Below are positions 53,390 to 62,251 of a stretch of DNA of 64,000 nt, piece after piece; the stretch's first letter is position 1, and each line of letters starts with the position of its first letter. The translations under genes were made by a program, and so were the position numbers. Below the pieces are notes generated by a model. The model was not told the DNA's origin, did no database searches, and saw nothing but the letters and a program-made list of their open reading frames with translations. The DNA lies in assembly GCF_000026145.1 (NCBI RefSeq), contig NC_009445.1, forward strand, positions 434,001 through 498,000, read 5' to 3'. Source of the stretch: Bradyrhizobium sp. ORS 278. Lineage in GTDB: Bacteria > Pseudomonadota > Alphaproteobacteria > Rhizobiales > Xanthobacteraceae.

Positions 53390-53699
53390 GCCGCTGGTTG
53401 GGTTGAGTTCAGGTTACCTCGTCCAGCGGCCGGAATTGGTCGGTTCCATCGGCTTGCCCTGTCTCTACTGTGGAAAGCCGATGGAAAACCCGACCCGGGA
53501 CCATGTGCATCGCTCCCGATCAAAGGGCGGCAAGCTGGAGCCTGGCAACAAGGCGATCGTATGCGAACGCTGCAATATGGACAAAGGCAGCCGTTCGCTC
53601 GCTTCGTGGCTCGTTTGGCTGCAGAGGTCGGGTGACTGCCGTGCTTCCGTCGTTGGACAACTGGTATTGGACAGACAAGCGAAGATCGCGGGCACATGA
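53379..53699 (+). CDS. HNH endonuclease
   Basis: 106 residues from ATG-ATG at 53379, with AGGGGGGAG upstream. HNH fold: CLYCGKPMENPTRDHVHRSR, then NKAIVCERCNMDKGSRSL, with two CxxC pairs for zinc and DH for catalysis. Phage HNH proteins often act near the packaging enzyme, but no terminase gene is present. Confidence 0.8.
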   Translation: MMREPLVGLSSGYLVQRPELVGSIGLPCLYCGKPMENPTRDHVHRSRSKGGKLEPGNKAIVCERCNMDKGSRSLASWLVWLQRSGDCRASVVGQLVLDRQAKIAGT

Positions 53700-53780
53700 C
53701 CGTGGCGGGGCGACGCCGCTGTCTATGGCCCGATGGGGCTTCGGGAAAAACTCCGGGCCTGATTTCCGGCTCAAATGGAC

Positions 53781-54026
53781 TCACACTCTACGAAGGACGG
53801 CACGCCGCTCGCGGACGTGTTGAATTTCGGTCAGAACCGCCTGTCGTTCTGTGACACCGGGAAGGACGACGTCAGGCCGTGTTACCTGAGAGAGAGTCGG
53901 ACAGAACTCCGCCTTGTCCGCCCAACGCGTACCGGACAGTTCGGGGCAGGGGCCGCCCAATACCACCCAATCCTCGCCTTCCAGCGTCCTCACGATCGTG
54001 CTGCAGTTGGGGCAACGTGTCTGCAT
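53781..54026 (-). CDS. Small zinc-ribbon-like protein
   Basis: 81 residues from MQTRCPNCSTIVRTLEGEDW. CPNC near the start and two further cysteines (PCPEL, FCPTL) could bind zinc. The rest is basic. Not recognised. Confidence 0.5.
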   Translation of the reverse strand: MQTRCPNCSTIVRTLEGEDWVVLGGPCPELSGTRWADKAEFCPTLSQVTRPDVVLPGVTERQAVLTEIQHVRERRAVLRRV

Positions 54027-54277
54027 CTCTGTTCCAGTGGACGCTTGGTCGCCCCGGGTTCTGGAGCGACGTCGCGGCGGGTTAGTTGTGTGGTACGCAT
54101 CATACCACCGCGAACCGCCCAAGGTATCCTAGGTCCAAGCTATTCTCAGCCAATTCGGCCGGCCTGAGAGCCCGCGGGGCCAATCGTTCAGCAAACCGAG
54201 GTCGCCGAGATCGTGGTGATGGGACCGTCGAGCCAACCGCTACCGGTCGCACGCGAGCTGCTGTTGATCTAACTGGA

Positions 54278-54304
54278 AAACCCCGCCAAGTGAGGGCGGG
54301 GTTT
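54278..54304 (-). terminator. GC-rich hairpin terminator
   Basis: 10-bp stem AAACCCCGCC (54278-54287) / GGCGGGGTTT (54295-54304), loop 7. The minus-strand reading continues TTTTCC, which suits an end for the SRAP transcript; the other direction has only TTT. Confidence 0.6.
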
Positions 54305-54493
54305 ACGCTGGCGCCGGGATGCGACCTCGAATGTATCTCTTTGACGCCCTTTGCTCTGGGCTGACCTCAATCTCATTCGGCCCGTCTGATGAAGGCATCT
54401 TAATACCATCAGAGGGTATGTCAACGGAAAAAACAACCTAAAAGTTCAGACCCTCGATCATTGCATCCATCAGGTTTCGGACGTCGGTCAGCC

Positions 54494-55252
54494 TCAAGCG
54501 CTCATCTGGCAGGTACTCCCGCAGCGTGCGCCCTTGTCTTCCTTCGATCCTCTGGCGACGATGCTTAGTACATCGTCAGGTAGTGGCCGCTGTAGCAACT
54601 TCGCCTCATCCCAAGGCGCGCGCAGCCAGACTTCGTACTCATCGACGGTCCTCAGGATCACCGGCATGGCCTTGGGATGGATTGGCGCCACGACGGCGTT
54701 CGGCTCGGTGGTCAGGAAGCCGTAGAGGTTGCAGGTGATCTCGCCTTCTTTGACCTTGCGGACACAGGTCCAGTTGGTCCACAGGCCGGCGAAACAGAGC
54801 AGGGGCCGGCTCTCGTCGGCAGCGAACCAAACCGGCACCTTCTTGCCGTCGATGGTGTGGTATTCGCTGAACGAGGTGAACGGCACCAGGCAGCGGTTCG
54901 CCGGCATCAACCAGCGCTTCCAATGAGTGCTGTTGACGTTGCGGATGTTGGTCGTGCCGCTGTCGGGCTCGAGCCGCAGAAGCTCTTTGAAGTCGACCGG
55001 CTTGCCCTTCTCTTCGAGCTTGGCAGCGCGGCGCCTCGTCGCGTCCATTAGCGCCTTTTGTGACGATGGCATCCCCCACCGCGCCAGGACGAGTTCGCGG
55101 CCATCGGCGCCGGTGCGCACGATTGGTGCCGGATAATCCGGGAAGATGCCCGGCATGGAAGGCAAATTGCCGGTCCGGTCGTTTTCGGGCTCTACTCGGA
55201 ACAGCCGCCGGATGGCGTCGGCATTCTTGGTCATCGAGTAGAGATTGCACAT
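54494..55252 (-). CDS. SOS-response-associated peptidase (SRAP/YedK/HMCES-like)
   Basis: 252 residues from [18 protein letters not shown]. Cys2, the residue that crosslinks to abasic sites in single-stranded DNA, is exposed after Met removal. Family marks: [39 protein letters not shown] and the His in [12 protein letters not shown]. It shields abasic sites during replication. The upstream extension of the frame is not protein-like. A second, broken copy lies at 60413-60741. Confidence 0.9.
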   Translation of the reverse strand: MCNLYSMTKNADAIRRLFRVEPENDRTGNLPSMPGIFPDYPAPIVRTGADGRELVLARWGMPSSQKALMDATRRRAAKLEEKGKPVDFKELLRLEPDSGTTNIRNVNSTHWKRWLMPANRCLVPFTSFSEYHTIDGKKVPVWFAADESRPLLCFAGLWTNWTCVRKVKEGEITCNLYGFLTTEPNAVVAPIHPKAMPVILRTVDEYEVWLRAPWDEAKLLQRPLPDDVLSIVARGSKEDKGARCGSTCQMSA

Positions 55253-55627
55253 AGTGGCTCCGGAGCGGCCTAGCGGTGATGATGCGCGAACTGTAACAGC
55301 GTCGCTCGCGTCCGGCGATTGCCCGCCACACACCAGGCTGCGCCAGAGCCGAGGCGGCTAAGGCCTGTGCTACTGCGCACTCGGCTGGACGAATGGCTTG
55401 CCGGCTTGGATCCGAGCGGGAGGCCGCGGTCAGCAGAAGATTCGGAGAGAAGTTGGGACGTCCAGACGAGCACCGATGTTTTTGTACTGTTTCGGAGCAA
55501 ACGGGGCCGAAGACCCAAAGGGGAGCGCGAGAGAAGTCAAGAGTTCCAATATTACCCGGCAACAAATTCCCCAGTGGTAAAATCGGGCTAGGAGCGGCAG
55601 GCTGGCCGCCAAACTGACGGAGGAGCT
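55253..55627. other. 375-bp gap
   Basis: Short open frames are present but none is convincing; no repeat or terminator recognised. Confidence 0.4.
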
Positions 55628-56401
55628 ATGTCCTTCAAGGTTATCGATGGTGGCGGGCCTGATAAGGAAGACCGCGAACGAGTCGAAAAGGAGCGGCAGA
55701 AGGCCTGGGAGCGCGAACAGGCCGAAGCCGAATTCTCCTATGCCCTGAGAGAGTGCGCCGCAAATATGCTGAGGATTATCCGCGGTGCGGGGAGTCCATT
55801 TTATCTTGTTCGCCAAATGCAAGAAGTGATCCGCACGTCTCTCAGCTTTCACGAGGTTCATGGCTATTGGCCCCAAGACGTTCTAGCCAAAGTCTTGCAT
55901 TTGGAAAGCGAGGCGGAGATGTGGAATCGTCGCCTGCGCGAAGGCCATCTTGACCAAGCCTCGTTCGATCGATGGACCCGCGATGGTTCGTTCGAAATGA
56001 TGGACGCTGAGCACACAATTTATCGCGGAGTGCTTCAAATCGTAGCGTCGGAAATGCTTGGACAAGCGACTCAACAGAGTGCTGGTGACCGGGAGTTTCA
56101 CGACGGCTTGCGGACCTACAACGAAGCGCACGATGCACACCTGAGGAAGTTCTGGGCTGAGCAGCGCAACTCGGCTCCTGCTCCGGCCAAGGGCAGTAAG
56201 CGTGTTTCGCCAACTTCACCTCCCGAAAGGCAAGATAGCTTACCGACTAAGTTAAAAATGGATGTTGCTCCCGCTCCACAAAAAAGCAGGAGTCGGAAGT
56301 TTGATCAAAACGATCTGAAAGAGCTTCGTAAGGCGATTAAGGCGAACGATAAAAAGAGGATCGCGGAGCTGACTGCAAAGATCGGGCAGCCAGAAAACTA
56401 G
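55628..56401 (+). CDS. Hypothetical element protein
   Basis: 257 residues from MSFKVIDGGGPDKEDRERVE, preceded by GGAGG. A charged coiled N-terminus, a helical middle (CAANMLRIIRGAGSPFYLVR), a low-complexity linker near 180-215 and a basic end (DLKELRKAIKANDKKRIAEL). Resembles small phage proteins of rhizobia by layout only; not recognised. Confidence 0.55.
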   Translation: MSFKVIDGGGPDKEDRERVEKERQKAWEREQAEAEFSYALRECAANMLRIIRGAGSPFYLVRQMQEVIRTSLSFHEVHGYWPQDVLAKVLHLESEAEMWNRRLREGHLDQASFDRWTRDGSFEMMDAEHTIYRGVLQIVASEMLGQATQQSAGDREFHDGLRTYNEAHDAHLRKFWAEQRNSAPAPAKGSKRVSPTSPPERQDSLPTKLKMDVAPAPQKSRSRKFDQNDLKELRKAIKANDKKRIAELTAKIGQPEN

Positions 56402-56550
56402 AGCTTGCATAAATACCAGCTCGCCTGTTGAAGCGTAAGCCTCGGGCGACGGCGCCTTGCGCCGGAGCTGACGCTTGTTGAAGCCATTGGACTAGTGCTG
56501 GAGCTAATACTATGGCCAAAGCGGAATTGATCACGTGGTAGCGACAAGGA

Positions 56551-57276
56551 TCAGGTGGGCATCCGGAATATAAAATTGTTGCAATATCCCTTTTTTTTCC
56601 AGAACCATTCGCCGTGAGTGTTTTGGTGAATATCGGCCCGAAACTCGGATAGCGGAAGAAGCGTCGAGCCGCTTACGAAGCGTCCGGCGTATCCGAGATC
56701 GGAAAAGAACGAGAACGTGGCATTGATGCGGTCGAGCGAACTGTTGTGTCGGTCGCACTCACAGACGACCAGAGGCATGCAGCGAGCGAGGGTTCGCCTC
56801 GCACCTTGAAGGACGTCCAACTCCGCACCCTCGACGTCAATTTTGATGGCCGCCACCTTGTCGGCCTCGGTGAAGTAGTCATCGAGCGCAATCGTTCGCG
56901 TGCTCACGGCTTCGAATGGCCCGTCTGGCTTGAGCAGCGAGGCGGCCGGTTGATGTCCGTCCGGAATGAATAGGTTTCGTCTGTCACTCGAAGAGAAGAC
57001 TGCGGCCTGTTCGACGGTGACATTGTCGATCGAAAAAGTGGCGCATAGACCGGCCAGTTGTTTAGCTAGCTGCGGCTGGGGCTCGAATGCCACAACCCTC
57101 CCGGGCTTCGCCCAGCGCGCTAGCCAGTAAAGAAAGCTCCCCTTGTTGGCGCCGATGTCACAGACGATATCGCCAGGTCGAATGTAGCGCCGCAGTTCTG
57201 AAAGTTCGACCTTATGGTCTCGAAGCCTTGATCTTAGGACGCGAATAACGAACCGAGAAGAGTCACGTGCAGACAT
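56551..57276 (-). CDS. FkbM-family methyltransferase
   Basis: 241 residues from MSARDSSRFVIRVLRSRLRD; GAGGG-AAATAGG precedes. The SAM-dependent methyltransferase core has DIVCDIGANKGSFLYWLARW, VVAFEPQPQLAKQLA and KIDVEGAELDVLQGARRTL, the FkbM marks. These enzymes usually O-methylate sugars of surface polysaccharides or natural products. It lies next to an aldo/keto reductase; both may be surface-altering cargo. Confidence 0.88.
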   Translation of the reverse strand: MSARDSSRFVIRVLRSRLRDHKVELSELRRYIRPGDIVCDIGANKGSFLYWLARWAKPGRVVAFEPQPQLAKQLAGLCATFSIDNVTVEQAAVFSSSDRRNLFIPDGHQPAASLLKPDGPFEAVSTRTIALDDYFTEADKVAAIKIDVEGAELDVLQGARRTLARCMPLVVCECDRHNSSLDRINATFSFFSDLGYAGRFVSGSTLLPLSEFRADIHQNTHGEWFWKKKGYCNNFIFRMPT

Positions 57277-57333
57277 CCTATTTCCCTCATTCTCGTTCAA
57301 CGTGAAACTCAGAAATCAAATCTCAAGGCAATT

Positions 57334-58305
57334 CTAAGAGCTGATGCTCCGCGCGCTCTCTTTGAAAGCATAGAGTATTTGCTCCGAATCAAGAGGAGAT
57401 AGCGATTTGTGAGGGGACTCACAGATCTCGCGAAGATTCGTCAGGCTCGTGGTACCGAAGATGCATGACGCGATCTGCGGGACAGCCAAAACATAGGCCA
57501 TTGCGGCCTGTGCGGAAGACATCCCCTCTACACCGGTCAGTGCCGCACGCATGCTGTGAGCGGCTCTCGCAAGCCGTCTTGAGTCTGGCTTCAAGACTGC
57601 CCGCGCCAAGTACCAGACGTCTGCCTGACGTCTGATATGGCTGAGTTTTCCCTGGATAAGGTGACCTTGCGCTAAGACGGTTCCAGCCACCACTGCGACA
57701 CCGGCGTTGTGCAAATATTCGACGACCGGAAGGCGATCCAACTGAGCAACGTTGAAATCGATCAGTGCAACATCAAAAACCCCATCGAGGTCGGCGATGT
57801 ATCTCATATGGGTTTCCGAATGAGTATTGATACCGAGTAGCCGGAACATGCCCCTCCGGCGCATCGCGTCGAGTTTGGAGAGAAGCTCGTCGGTGAGGGA
57901 AGCGGGCCCAAAGTTGTGAAGATAAAATATGTCGATATAGCCAGTCCCAAGGTTCTTGATCGCCTGCGCGCAGGCTCGCTCGATGTAATCAGGGCTGTGA
58001 TCTTGAGTTTTCGCCTTCGTGCCGGGCAGCAGCGGCTTACTCCGTAATGTGCCCGCTTTTGTCGATACGACGAGTTTTGAGCGATCACAGCGCTTTAGGA
58101 TGTCGACTAAAGCTCGACCAAGCCGGGGCTCCGCGTTGAAATCGCAATAATTGTGCCCAGTGTCGAAAAGATTCACGCCAAGATCGAAGGCCTCATGCAC
58201 AATCTGGACGGCCTGACGTTCACCGTAACGTCGATTCCCCCAAAAACCGGAGCACCCCAGCCCGATTTCTGAAACGCTCAAGTCGCCAATCATCCGATAT
58301 TTCAT
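57334..58305 (-). CDS. Aldo/keto reductase
   Basis: 323 residues from MKYRMIGDLSVSEIGLGCSG. TIM-barrel NADPH-dependent reductase: NLFDTGHNYCDFNAE holds the catalytic Asp and Tyr, KLVVSTKAGTL the Lys, and YIDIFYLHNFGP the His. The end (QIASCIFGTTSLTNLREICE) is the cofactor region. It lies 57 bp upstream of the FkbM gene on the same strand and downstream of the large serine recombinase. Confidence 0.88.
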   Translation of the reverse strand: MKYRMIGDLSVSEIGLGCSGFWGNRRYGERQAVQIVHEAFDLGVNLFDTGHNYCDFNAEPRLGRALVDILKRCDRSKLVVSTKAGTLRSKPLLPGTKAKTQDHSPDYIERACAQAIKNLGTGYIDIFYLHNFGPASLTDELLSKLDAMRRRGMFRLLGINTHSETHMRYIADLDGVFDVALIDFNVAQLDRLPVVEYLHNAGVAVVAGTVLAQGHLIQGKLSHIRRQADVWYLARAVLKPDSRRLARAAHSMRAALTGVEGMSSAQAAMAYVLAVPQIASCIFGTTSLTNLREICESPHKSLSPLDSEQILYAFKESARSISS

Positions 58306-58551
58306 TTTGTAGACACCAATTGAAGTATCCTGAAACAAAAATCACGCAACCTCGCGATCGGCAAGAGCCAAATGCCGGGTGGATGCATCTGATGGCCTCT
58401 GCAACCTCGCCGGACTGGGCGCCCGCCTTGCCGCTAATGTCAGCCGTAGGCTGCAAGCCACGCTCACCGGGATCTGAGGTGTCCGCTGGTCTATTGGTGG
58501 CGCAAAACCTCATTCGAAGACGGTCGAGGTTGTCTGCCGACTGTCGCCAGA

Positions 58552-60183
58552 TCAGCGGACAGAACTGGCGCGGCGGGCCGCGCGTTCGCTAGGCACGTCG
58601 TCTCCAGTGGTAAATTGTTCTTGGAAACGGCTGTGCAGAAGCGCCGTAACTTCCGCAAGGTCCGAACAACGGAAGTCGCCGAAGTATCGTTCCGAGATTC
58701 TAACGCGGCTCTCACCTGTTGACGCCGGCAGGCTACTGGTTGGAAGCAAAAAATAGTCTTGTATCATCGTATTGATGGCATTCATTCTAACTACAAGGGT
58801 GAGATCGGATCGCGCAAAGCGCGTCTTTCGCAGTTCCCAGCGGCGGGCTGGCCGAGCCCCATTCGTCCCATCTTTGACTGCGCGCGACACGGCGATCGTC
58901 AAAGTCACAGCGCCATTAATCGTCAAAAGATAGAGTTCAGGCAGGAAAGATACGCGCCGACCTCGTCTTTCTAAGTCGGTGCTGACTTTATCGGCAACCG
59001 AGCGAATGATCTGATCGATGTTCGCCCGAACCTCTTTGAACCTGTACCGCGCCGCCGGCCGGTAGCCGATGAGCCTGTAGGCTTCATCGAGCGACCCGAA
59101 TCGTTTCGTAAAGACAGAAGCGTTCGGCATGTCTTTGGCCAGGGTGATGCTCTTCATCGTCAAACGACCGTCACGCAGCAACAAGCCCTTCAGGAGTTCA
59201 AGCAGCTCCTTGTCAGTACGCGTGCGCCCAGATTCCAGCTCAGCCATCACGTTTTGCGCTTTGAGGAACAGGGCCGGTGCGATGATCGGCTTAAACGCGT
59301 TCTGGTGCCGGATCCACATTTCGGGCGGGTTTCGGACGTTTCGCTCGCCCAATTTCATGGACCGTCGATTATAAACGATATGACCCAGGTAGGCTTCGTT
59401 CCTAAGGACGTTGCTGATGGTCAGCATAGTCCATAGCTTTCCTTGAGCGTTTCGGAAACGCTTCGCGTTAAGGTCAGCTGCGATTTCGGTGCGGGTCTTC
59501 GTTCGTGTCGCAAAATGCTCGAAGATGCGCCGAACAATTGCGATCTCGTGCTTAGGGCCGGGGCCAAGTATCGTTCGTTCGCTCTTGAGGTTTTTTCGTT
59601 CTCCTATCTGGAGCACCGTTTTGACCCGGCCCCGTTCGTCGACCAGCAGTCGTCGCAGACCAAAAGGTGCTGGCCCACCCCGCCAAAAGCCTTCGCTCGC
59701 GACACGACTTTGGCCAAGAAAGACTTTCTTCGATAGCTGACGGCTGTAGTCCGCAGCCGCAACCCGTTTTATGTTTTTCAAAACCACTGAGGCAAGGCTT
59801 CCGTCGTTTTCGAACTCGTCTGCACAGTAGTGGATCTGAATGCCGGCTCGTTTACAGATGAATTCGTAGTAGGCGCTTTCATCGACATCTTGAAAGCGGC
59901 CCCAACGGGTTACGTCAAAGACGAGAATACAATCGAAGAGGGCGCGCGAGAGCTCGACATCCTTGATCAGGCTTTTCAGTGCTTCTCGGCCAGATATACT
60001 AAGTCCGCTGCGACCTCGGTCGGCATAGGTCTCGATGATCTCAATCCCGCGACGAGCAGCGTATGCAGCAAGTGCTGCAGCTTGGTTTTCAATTGAATAT
60101 TTTTGAGACTCCGTGGACACACGCAGGTACTGTGCAGCTCGTTGCACCTTAGTCGTAATGACGGCTTGTCTGGCTTTGATCAT
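58552..60183 (-). CDS. Large serine recombinase
   Basis: 543 residues. Resolvase domain about 15-165 with catalytic Ser23 (AAQYLRVSTESQ) and FDVTRWGRFQDVDESAYYEF; recombinase domain about 180-345 (GGPAPFGLRRLLVDERGRVK, YLGHIVYNRR). Instead of the usual zinc ribbon, the C-terminal 200 residues form a different domain (IGYRPAARYRFKEVRANIDQ onward). Complete frame. It may mobilise the adjacent reductase and methyltransferase genes separately from the tyrosine integrase. Confidence 0.88.
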   Translation of the reverse strand: MIKARQAVITTKVQRAAQYLRVSTESQKYSIENQAAALAAYAARRGIEIIETYADRGRSGLSISGREALKSLIKDVELSRALFDCILVFDVTRWGRFQDVDESAYYEFICKRAGIQIHYCADEFENDGSLASVVLKNIKRVAAADYSRQLSKKVFLGQSRVASEGFWRGGPAPFGLRRLLVDERGRVKTVLQIGERKNLKSERTILGPGPKHEIAIVRRIFEHFATRTKTRTEIAADLNAKRFRNAQGKLWTMLTISNVLRNEAYLGHIVYNRRSMKLGERNVRNPPEMWIRHQNAFKPIIAPALFLKAQNVMAELESGRTRTDKELLELLKGLLLRDGRLTMKSITLAKDMPNASVFTKRFGSLDEAYRLIGYRPAARYRFKEVRANIDQIIRSVADKVSTDLERRGRRVSFLPELYLLTINGAVTLTIAVSRAVKDGTNGARPARRWELRKTRFARSDLTLVVRMNAINTMIQDYFLLPTSSLPASTGESRVRISERYFGDFRCSDLAEVTALLHSRFQEQFTTGDDVPSERAARRASSVR

Positions 60184-60412
60184 CTTTCCGTCCTCATTGA
60201 GCGTTGCGGTCCAGCGACCGCGCGGGTCGTTCCCTCTTCAGAACGGCTGCCGGTGTTTCGCGCAACCCGGCAGGAACTGGTCTGGATGAGGCTCATAGAC
60301 CCAATGGGCATTTTGCCCAGGTAAACGCGCTCAAGCCGATACGGGTCATTCGGGGGGGGGCGATTGGTTCCCGCCCGCCGTAGAAGGCTAGGCCGTAGGC
60401 TTGTCGTCCTTG
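60184..60412. other. 229-bp gap with a G-run
   Basis: No gene recognised. A run of nine G lies at about 60352-60360. Confidence 0.4.
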
Positions 60413-60741
60413 TCAGATCCGGGTCACGATCTTGAACGCATCGTTCGCCAGGGGCCGCTGCAGCGCTCTAGCCTCATCCCACGGCGCGCGCAGCCAGACC
60501 TCTCTCCTCGTCCGTCGTCAGGATAACCGGCATTGCCTCCCGAGAAAGCGGTGTGAGAACGGCATTGGGCTCTGTCGTCAAGAACCCATAGACCAGATGA
60601 GGTCCCGTCACAGGCTTTGACTTGGTGCCGCGATCGCCCTTGAACTCGGTCCAGATGCCGGCGAAGCAGGTCAACGGCCGATCGTCCGATAGCGCGAACC
60701 AGACGACGTCCTTTTTCTTCGTCTCCGGATTCGGCTCCGGG
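60413..60741 (-). pseudogene. SRAP gene remnant
   Basis: Carries only the C-terminal half of an SRAP protein: [50 protein letters not shown], then a frameshift into [17 protein letters not shown]. The N-terminus with Cys2 is missing. At about 60742 it joins abruptly to a remnant of an unrelated gene on the other strand. Confidence 0.75.
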
Positions 60742-60957
60742 ACCGAGTATGATGAGGAGCATCTCGTCACGTACCTTCGGCTGCTAGATGCCGCCAAGGA
60801 GGGAGCCGACTGGCGAGAGGTGTCTCGCATCGTGCTTCATCGTGACCCAGATGCGGAGCCGGACAAAGCTCGGCAGGCCTTTGACAGCCACTTAGCGAGG
60901 GAAAATGGCTCTCAGAGGTTGGGCATCTGCCGCCTTTGCGAGGCTGCCTGAAGCTGA
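60742..60957 (+). pseudogene. DUF2285 gene remnant
   Basis: EYDEEHLVTYLRLLDAAKEG, ADWREVSRIVLHRDPDAEPD and KARQAFDSHLAR match the DUF2285 pattern found in rhizobial conjugative elements. The frame then shifts: a one-base change would read AKWLSEVGHLPPLRG. No proper start is present. Confidence 0.6.
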
Positions 60958-60975
60958 GCAAGCCGCGCCTCGCGA

Positions 60976-61206
60976 CTACTCCCTTCCTGGAAAGTCAGGG
61001 TACGGACATTGCTTATCCGAGCAGGTGTAGAGCATGACGATCGTCAGGATGTAGCCGCACCGCGGACAAACTTCGCCGATCTTCGGTTCTCTAGGTGGAG
61101 TGTAGGCCGGCTCTTTGTCAGGCGGCCCGTGCTTATCGGACGGATCTGGAAGCAGGCTTGCCGCACCGGCGAGCGGGCAGGAAATCTCAGCGGAACGGGT
61201 GCTTAC
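60976..61206 (-). CDS. Possible small zinc-ribbon protein
   Basis: About 76 residues if started at GTG 61206; the frame is open back into the tRNA. The end has CPRCGYILTIVMLYTCSDKQ followed by CP, two CxxC-like pairs. The region overlaps the right arm sites and has no clear ribosome site, so it may not be a gene. Confidence 0.3.
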   Translation of the reverse strand, partial: VSTRSAEISCPLAGAASLLPDPSDKHGPPDKEPAYTPPREPKIGEVCPRCGYILTIVMLYTCSDKQCPYPDFPGRE

Positions 61207-61219
61207 CCCCTGCTTACCC
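61199..61219 (+). promoter_or_regulatory. Right integrase arm-type sites
   Basis: GTGCTTACCC at 61199-61208 and CTGCTTACCC at 61210-61219, start-to-start 11 bp, the same phasing as the pair at 37627/37638. They are 48 bp inside the right attachment repeat. Confidence 0.65.
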
Positions 61220-61266
61220 AAGAGCTTTTTAACAAAGCTCCAAACTAGCCAAGCTATTGATTTCCT

Positions 61267-61315
61267 TGGCGCACCCGACACGATTCGAACGTGTGACCTT
61301 TGCCTTCGGAGGGCA
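61267..61315. repeat. Right attachment site (3' part of tRNA-Arg)
   Basis: The 49 bp shared exactly with 37453-37501; here they complete a functional tRNA-Arg gene, as expected when insertion restores the tRNA. Confidence 0.95.
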
Positions 61316-61343
61316 ACGCTCTATCCAGCTGAGCTACGGGTGC
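61267..61343 (-). tRNA. tRNA-Arg(CCG)
   Basis: 77 nt including encoded CCA. Acceptor GCACCCG / CGGGTGC with G73; anticodon stem TTGCC / GGCAA and loop CTCCGAA give anticodon CCG; T-loop GTTCGAATC. The 3' 49 nt are duplicated at 37453, marking the integration site. Confidence 0.97.
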
Positions 61344-61462
61344 GTGCGACTTCGTTTAGCCGATCGGCTCGTGGTCGGCAACGGCCTTGACCGGTTGCCG
61401 GCGAGGGTCGTTCTGAGGGGGGCAGTAGGATCCCTGGCCCGATCCAGGGGCGCCAGGCGGGC

Positions 61463-61867
61463 TCAGGCCGGCACGATGGTCTTGCCGATCGGCCACGCCG
61501 CCAGTCCGGCGAGCTTCAGGTGGACCCAGGCGAACGGCAGGCCGATGATGGATACGGCCAGAAACACCGCTGTCAGCAGGTGGCCGAGTGCGAGCCACCA
61601 GCCAGCCAGGACGAACCAGATGATGTTGCCGAGCAGGCCCAGCGGTCCAGTGCCCACGTCCTCCATGCCGGTGACCTCGTCGCGGCGGACGGCACGGGAG
61701 CCGAACGGCAGCAGCGTATAGGCGGCGATGTTGAAGGCGGCGCGCGCCCAGGGCAGCCCGACGATGGTGATCGCCATGACCACCGACGCCACCAGCCAGC
61801 CGAACGCCATGTAAGCGCCGCCAAAGACGATCCAGAGGATATTGAGGAGCAATGAGATGGGCTGCAT
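61463..61867 (-). CDS. YccF domain membrane protein (DUF307)
   Basis: 134 residues from MQPISLLLNILWIVFGGAYM. Two repeated YccF units (ILWIVFGGAYMAFGW...GLPWARAAFNIA and IIWFVLAGWWLALGH...GLPFAWVHLKLA), each with a membrane segment. Inner-membrane protein of unknown function. The longer frame upstream is basic and not protein-like. Confidence 0.92.
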   Translation of the reverse strand: MQPISLLLNILWIVFGGAYMAFGWLVASVVMAITIVGLPWARAAFNIAAYTLLPFGSRAVRRDEVTGMEDVGTGPLGLLGNIIWFVLAGWWLALGHLLTAVFLAVSIIGLPFAWVHLKLAGLAAWPIGKTIVPA

Positions 61868-62251
61868 GGGCCACCTGCGCGGGTTCCGACGCCGTCTACA
61901 TAGGTTGCCTTCCGTCCAGCTCAAGGCAGGCACGCGGAACGGCGGTGGATCGAGATGACGCAGAGGCGGCCGGGAACAGGTCGTCTGCTGTGACGTCTGT
62001 CACGAAAAGGCGCGTGGTGCATGACTGATCGGGTCTGGTCAGACGGCGGCTGCGATCGATCTCAGCTTCCTCGACTGCATGAACCTGCGCTACAAAAAGT
62101 GTGTCAACGAAGTCAACGCGCAGCTCTTGCCGCAGTACAGGAACGACCGCGAAGTCCACGACTCGATCAACATCGCGTGCAATTCGCGCCATCCGGCGTT
62201 CGGCCGGTGATCGCCTTATGGGGCGCGGTTCGGATCGCCGGCTGCCCCGTG
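61868..62251. other. 384-bp gap
   Basis: Frames here are extensions of neighbours in the wrong phase; no gene or hairpin recognised. Confidence 0.45.

Larger units (their letters stand above)
37453..61315. mobile_element. 23.9-kb integrative element in tRNA-Arg(CCG) (satellite or decayed prophage)
   Basis: Bounded by a perfect 49-bp direct repeat (37453-37501 and 61267-61315) equal to the 3' part of tRNA-Arg(CCG). A tyrosine integrase starts 155 bp inside the left repeat. Paired GTGCTTACCC sites lie inside both ends. Contents: excisionase-like, replication-like and recombination genes, two virion-like genes, an Xre switch, small secreted proteins, two nuclease/DNA-damage genes, and on the right a metabolic/serine-recombinase module with remnants. 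Terminase, portal and capsid genes are not seen. GC content is visibly lower than in the core genes. Confidence 0.88.
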
